63,509 nucleotides of DNA from Mycobacterium sp. (GTDB lineage Bacteria > Actinomycetota > Actinomycetes > Mycobacteriales > Mycobacteriaceae). The DNA lies in assembly GCA_003987775.1 (NCBI GenBank), contig RXJD01000032.1, positions 1-63,509 on the forward strand, read 5' to 3'. The notes under the pieces are model-generated. The model made no database searches and was not told the origin of the DNA. It saw only the letters and a list, made by a program, of their open reading frames with translations. The translations under genes were made by a program, and so were the position numbers. Positions 59,965 to 63,509 of the stretch are shown here, in pieces. Position 1 is the stretch's first letter. Each line of letters starts with the position of its first letter.

Positions 59965-60813
59965 ATGACAGATTCGGGATCGGTCGGGTTGAAGGTGCGC
60001 GACAAAGTGGTGGTGGTCACCGGCGGAGCGCGGGGCATCGGGCTGGCGACGGCGACGGCGCTGCACAAGCTGGGTGCCAAAGTGGCAATCGGCGACATCG
60101 ACGAAGCGACGGTCAAGGAATCCGGTGCTGACCTCGGCCTCGAGGTGTACGGCAAACTCGATGTGACAGACGCGAATTCGTTCGCAGATTTCCTGGATCA
60201 GGTTGAACGTCAGCTGGGGCCGATCGACGTGCTGGTCAACAATGCCGGCATCATGCCGGTGGGCCGGATTATCGACGAGCCCGACGCCGTCACCCGCCGC
60301 ATCCTCGACATCAACGTCTACGGCGTGATCCTGGGCAGCAAGCTGGCCGCCCAGCGGATGGTCCCGCGCGGGCAGGGCCATGTCATCAACATCGCCTCAC
60401 TCGCCGGCGAGATGCACATCGTGGGGCTGGCCACCTATGTCGCGAGCAAGCACGCGGTGCTCGGCTTCACCGATTCCGCCAGGCTGGAGTACCGCTCGGC
60501 GGGCGTGCATTTCTCCTCCGTGCTGCCCACATTCGTCAACACCGAACTCGTTGCGGGTACCTCCGGGATGAAAGGCTTCCGCAACGCCGAGCCGGCCGAG
60601 ATCGCCGCCGCCGTCGTCGGGCTGATTGCGCAGCCCAAGCCGCGGGTGCGGATCACCAAGATCGCCGGGGCCATGGTCACGTCGCAGAAATTCTGGCCGC
60701 GCCGTGCCGCCGAGGCGTTGAACCGTCTGATCGGCGGTGACCACGTCTTCACCGACCAGATCGACGTCGAAAAGCGCCGGGCCTATGAGGCACGTGCGCG
60801 CGGCGAGGAGTGA
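59965..60813 (+). CDS. short-chain dehydrogenase (Rv1865c-like)
   Basis: A 282-aa classical SDR: cofactor motif VVTGGARGIGLATA, NNAG at about residue 92, SLAGEMHIVGLATYVASKHAVLGF with the Tyr-Lys pair YVASK. Length and text fit Rv1865c as I recall it. The C-terminal extension (QKFWPRRAAEALNRLIGGDHVFTDQIDVEKRRAYEARARGEE) is charged. ATG 59965 (MTDSGSVGLKVRDKVV) is the first family-like start. Substrate unknown; possibly a lipid alcohol or ketone. Confidence 0.9.
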   Translation: MTDSGSVGLKVRDKVVVVTGGARGIGLATATALHKLGAKVAIGDIDEATVKESGADLGLEVYGKLDVTDANSFADFLDQVERQLGPIDVLVNNAGIMPVGRIIDEPDAVTRRILDINVYGVILGSKLAAQRMVPRGQGHVINIASLAGEMHIVGLATYVASKHAVLGFTDSARLEYRSAGVHFSSVLPTFVNTELVAGTSGMKGFRNAEPAEIAAAVVGLIAQPKPRVRITKIAGAMVTSQKFWPRRAAEALNRLIGGDHVFTDQIDVEKRRAYEARARGEE

Positions 60814-60856
60814 ACTCGTAAGACGGAGTTCATTTGAGGACTCGACAATCGGGTAG

Positions 60857-63235
60857 ATGAGCTCCATGAGTCCAGAGACCATGCCCGCGACCCTGCCCGA
60901 TGAAGAACTGGAACTGATCCACGCCTACTGGCGGGCCGCGAACTACCTCTCGGTCGGCCAGATCTATCTGCTGGACAACCCCCTGCTTGCCGAACCGCTG
61001 GCCGCCGAGCACGTCAAACCCCGGCTGCTCGGACACTGGGGCACCACGCCCGGGCTCAACCTCGTCTATGCCCACCTGAACCGGATCATCCGCAACCGCG
61101 ACGCGAACGTCATCTACATCACCGGACCGGGCCACGGTGGGCCCGGACTGGTGGCCAACGCCTATCTCGAAGGCACCTACAGCGAGGTGTACACCGGCAT
61201 CGAAGAAGACACGGACGGGCTGCGCAAGCTGTTCCGGCAGTTCTCTTTCCCCGGCGGCATCCCCAGCCACGTGGCTGCGCAGACTCCGGGGTCGATCCAC
61301 GAGGGGGGTGAACTCGGATACGCCCTGGTGCACGCGTACGGCGCGGCGTTCGACAATCCAGATCTGGTGGTCGCTTGCGTGGTGGGCGACGGCGAGGCGG
61401 AGACGGGGCCGCTGGCCGCCAGCTGGCACTCCAACAAGTTCCTCAACCCGGCCGTCGACGGCGCGGTGCTGCCGATCCTGCACCTCAACGGATACAAGAT
61501 CGCCAATCCCACTGTGCTGGCGCGCATCCCGGAGGCCGAGCTCGAATCATTGATGCGCGGTTACGGCTACAGGCCGATCACAGTGTCCGGGGACGACCCG
61601 AAGAGTGTGCACCGGCAGTTGGCCGCCGCGCTCGACGACGCCTTCGACGATATTGCGGCGATTCAGCGTTCCGCGCGCTCCGGCTCCGCGACCGAGCGTC
61701 CGGTGTGGCCGATGATCGTGCTGCGTACGCCCAAGGGCTGGACCGGTCCCAAGGTGGTCGACGGCCACCAGGTGGAGGGCACCTGGCGTTCCCACCAGGT
61801 CCCGCTGGCCGCCACGCACGAGAATCCCGAGCATCGGGCTCAGCTGGAAGAATGGCTGCGCAGCTACCGCCCCGAAGAGTTGTTCGACACCGACGGACGA
61901 TTGCGATCTGAGCTGAAAGCCGTTGCACCGCAGGGCGATCGACGTATGAGTGCCAATCCGCACGCCAACGGCGGCGTGTTGCTGCACGACCTTGACCTGC
62001 CCGACTTTCGCGACTACGCCGTGCCTGTCGAGCACCCTGCGGCGGCGACGCACGAGGCCACCCGAGTGCTGGGCACGTTCCTGCGGGATGTGATCACCCG
62101 CAACCCCGATCGATTCCGGCTGATGGGGCCCGACGAGACCGCGTCCAACCGCTTGGACGCGGTATTCGGCGCCACCAACCGGGTGTGGGTCTCTGAGACC
62201 GAGCCCCAGGACGATCACCTCGCTCCCGACGGCCGGGTGATGGAGGTGCTGTCGGAGCATCTGTGCCAGGGCTGGCTGGAGGGCTATCTGCTGACCGGCA
62301 GGCACGGGCTGTTCAATTGCTACGAGGCGTTCGTGCACATCGTCGACTCGATGCTCAATCAACATGCGAAGTGGTTGGCTACCACGTTGGATCTGCCGTG
62401 GCGACGGCCGATCGCGTCGCTGAACTACCTGCTCAGTTCCCATGTGTGGCGCCAGGACCACAACGGCGCGTCGCACCAGGACCCCGGTTTCATCGACCTG
62501 GTCGCCAACAAGCGCGCCGAGCTGACCCGCGTGTACCTGCCGCCGGACGGCAACACCTTGCTGTCGGTGGCCGATCACTGCCTGCGGAGTCGCAACTACA
62601 TCAACGTCATCGTCGCGGGCAAGCAGCCGGCGCTGTCCTACCTGTCGATGGAGGATGCGGTGCTGCATTGCACCCGGGGGCTGGGGATCTGGCCGTGGGC
62701 CAGCACCGCGACCGCCGAGCCGGACGTGGTGCTGGGCTGCGCCGGCGACATTCCGACACTGGAAATCCTTGCGGCGGCGGATATTCTGAGGCGTGAATTG
62801 CCGGACCTGGCCGTGCGGGTGGTCAACGTGGTCGACCTGATGCGGCTGCAGCCGGATTCAGAACACCCACATGGGTTGCCCGACAACGAATATGACGCAT
62901 TGTTCACCCGGGACAAGCCGGTGATCTTCGCCTATCACGGCTATCCCTGGTTGATCCACCGCCTGACCTACCGTCGCGCCGGGCACCACCACATGCACGT
63001 GCGCGGCTTCAAGGAACGCGGAACCACCACAACGCCTTTCGACATGGTGATGCTCAACGACCTGGACCGCTTCCACCTGGTGATGGACGTGATCGATCGC
63101 GTCGACGGATTGGCCAGCCGCGCTGCCGGCTTGCGCCAGCGGATGGCGGACGCGCGGCTGTCCGCGCGCAGCTACACGCGTGAGCACGGCGAGGACGACC
63201 CGCAGATCTCGGGATGGACCTGGCAGGCCATGTGA
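60857..63235 (+). CDS. phosphoketolase (Xfp family, TPP-dependent)
   Basis: A 792-aa thiamine-diphosphate enzyme that splits xylulose-5-phosphate (and often fructose-6-phosphate) with phosphate into acetyl phosphate plus a C3 or C4 sugar phosphate. Family marks: [40 protein letters not shown] (TPP-binding GHGGP), [38 protein letters not shown] (GDGEAETG), [12 protein letters not shown] and [24 protein letters not shown]. The length is normal. It would give a route from the pentose-phosphate pathway to acetyl phosphate. A second ATG three codons in is also possible. Confidence 0.95.
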   Translation: MSSMSPETMPATLPDEELELIHAYWRAANYLSVGQIYLLDNPLLAEPLAAEHVKPRLLGHWGTTPGLNLVYAHLNRIIRNRDANVIYITGPGHGGPGLVANAYLEGTYSEVYTGIEEDTDGLRKLFRQFSFPGGIPSHVAAQTPGSIHEGGELGYALVHAYGAAFDNPDLVVACVVGDGEAETGPLAASWHSNKFLNPAVDGAVLPILHLNGYKIANPTVLARIPEAELESLMRGYGYRPITVSGDDPKSVHRQLAAALDDAFDDIAAIQRSARSGSATERPVWPMIVLRTPKGWTGPKVVDGHQVEGTWRSHQVPLAATHENPEHRAQLEEWLRSYRPEELFDTDGRLRSELKAVAPQGDRRMSANPHANGGVLLHDLDLPDFRDYAVPVEHPAAATHEATRVLGTFLRDVITRNPDRFRLMGPDETASNRLDAVFGATNRVWVSETEPQDDHLAPDGRVMEVLSEHLCQGWLEGYLLTGRHGLFNCYEAFVHIVDSMLNQHAKWLATTLDLPWRRPIASLNYLLSSHVWRQDHNGASHQDPGFIDLVANKRAELTRVYLPPDGNTLLSVADHCLRSRNYINVIVAGKQPALSYLSMEDAVLHCTRGLGIWPWASTATAEPDVVLGCAGDIPTLEILAAADILRRELPDLAVRVVNVVDLMRLQPDSEHPHGLPDNEYDALFTRDKPVIFAYHGYPWLIHRLTYRRAGHHHMHVRGFKERGTTTTPFDMVMLNDLDRFHLVMDVIDRVDGLASRAAGLRQRMADARLSARSYTREHGEDDPQISGWTWQAM

Positions 63236-63345
63236 GGCGCGAGGGCTACGCGCCGCGTGATCACCCCTCGCACATGAAGGGGAACCCGCACCATGGCCGC
63301 TGAAGCGCCTCCGGCGGCGGTGCATCGGGGCCCTCCCAGACGGAG

Positions 63346-63421
63346 GGCGACAGCCGTGACCGGTTTGTGGACTCAGGCCGCCCGCATCGTCTTGCGGGCA
63401 GGACTGATACGGCCCGTCGCC
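63346..63421 (+). ncRNA. candidate structured RNA between phosphoketolase and 13E12 gene
   Basis: A 76-nt stretch closes on itself: GGCGAC (63346-63351) pairs with GTCGCC (63416-63421), and GCCGT (63353-63357) with ACGGC (63409-63413). Inside is a perfect 7-bp hairpin GCCCGCA/TGCGGGC with a 6-nt loop (63380-63399). A separate 7-bp hairpin (GCCCTCC-CAGAC-GGAGGGC, 63330-63348) precedes and partly overlaps it, so the two may be alternatives. It is not a tRNA: no T-loop TTCGA and no anticodon arm. No known RNA class recognised; strand is a guess. Confidence 0.3.
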
Positions 63422-63445
63422 TCTGGGTGAGGTGTTGACCGGTCC

Positions 63446-63509
63446 TCAGAAGGGTGGCGGGTCGTCGTTGGGGTGTGGTGGTGGGTGGTTGTCGGCGTAG
63501 GCGAAGTGG
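63446..63509 (-). CDS. 3' end of a 13E12/DUF222-HNH family gene (partial)
   Basis: The last 20 codons of a minus-strand ORF enter from the right edge and read HFAYADNHPPPHPNDDPPPF followed by TGA (63446-63448). This DDPPPF ending is typical of the mycobacterial 13E12 repeat family, proteins with a DUF222 region and an HNH endonuclease domain, present in many copies and often repeated. Too little is visible to say whether it is intact. Confidence 0.6.
   Translation of the reverse strand, partial: HFAYADNHPPPHPNDDPPPF

Noticed and set aside
59940-59965. KstR-like box before the SDR gene (CTAACGTGTCTGG)
   Set aside because: The right half reads GTC instead of GTT and the palindrome fails; not supported.
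63346-63421. A tRNA gene at the right end
   Set aside because: The size (76 nt) and closing stem suggest it, but there is no TTCGA T-loop, no anticodon arm and no CCA-adjacent acceptor pattern.

Overview
The window is mycobacterial chromosome, most likely from a slow-growing, non-tuberculous Mycobacterium. The evidence is high GC, a PE_PGRS gene, a PE gene with a PE-PPE hydrolase domain, a PPE-PPW gene, antigen 85B, an Rpf resuscitation factor, secreted chorismate mutase, CYP125 and CYP140 P450s, F420-type small oxidoreductases and the end of a 13E12-type gene. From memory, without alignment, the gene order follows the M. tuberculosis segment Rv1898 to Rv1865c almost collinearly. Extra blocks interrupt it: a Baeyer-Villiger monooxygenase/ADH operon, a CYP125/ADH/YceI block, a second MFS copy, an intact oxyR-ahpC-ahpD-glycosidase block, lon, and an aldehyde dehydrogenase. 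Intact oxyR and lon argue against the M. tuberculosis complex. I cannot name the species.

Layout. 1-3.1 kb: 5' part of a PE_PGRS gene and a small collagen-like Gly-X-Gly/Pro ORF. 3.2-9.8 kb: thiamine-binding protein, D-aminoacyl-tRNA deacylase, methyltransferase, nitrilase, a BVMO-ADH operon with a palindromic operator candidate, two small membrane proteins. 9.9-16.7 kb: nitronate monooxygenase, three small envelope/secreted proteins, PE hydrolase, and a CYP125-ADH-YceI operon. Both the nitronate monooxygenase and CYP125 carry KstR-like palindromes. 16.7-24.3 kb: DUF7159-like membrane protein, fbpB, secreted chorismate mutase, rpfC, SRPBCC protein, SDR, LppE, CYP140. 24.3-32 kb: Tat/lipobox dienelactone hydrolase, epoxide-hydrolase-like protein, PaaK-like ligase, an AhpD-like/glnA3/amidohydrolase operon, and a PPE-PPW protein.

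32-37.2 kb: two tandem 14-TM MFS exporters with C-terminal winged-helix domains, then bfrA diverging from a Bfd-type ferredoxin behind two identical tandem IdeR-like boxes. 37.2-45.4 kb: enoyl-CoA hydratase, split-barrel and EthD-like proteins, oxyR/ahpC/ahpD, a GH13 glycosidase apparently starting at CTG inside the ahpD stop, DUF1810, lldD2, and a PhyH dioxygenase with an SCP2-like N-terminus. 45.4-51.9 kb: lon, then six co-oriented small genes ending in a ferredoxin reductase. 51.9-59.9 kb, minus strand: an epimerase/PEP-enzyme-linker fusion, thiolase-like protein, ALDH, type III CoA-transferase and acetyltransferase. 60-63.5 kb: SDR, phosphoketolase, a structured non-coding stretch and the 3' end of a 13E12/DUF222 gene.

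Themes are lipid/sterol oxidation, cell-envelope mycolyl transfer, iron storage, peroxide defence and drug export. I saw no tRNA, rRNA, CRISPR array, insertion sequence or prophage.
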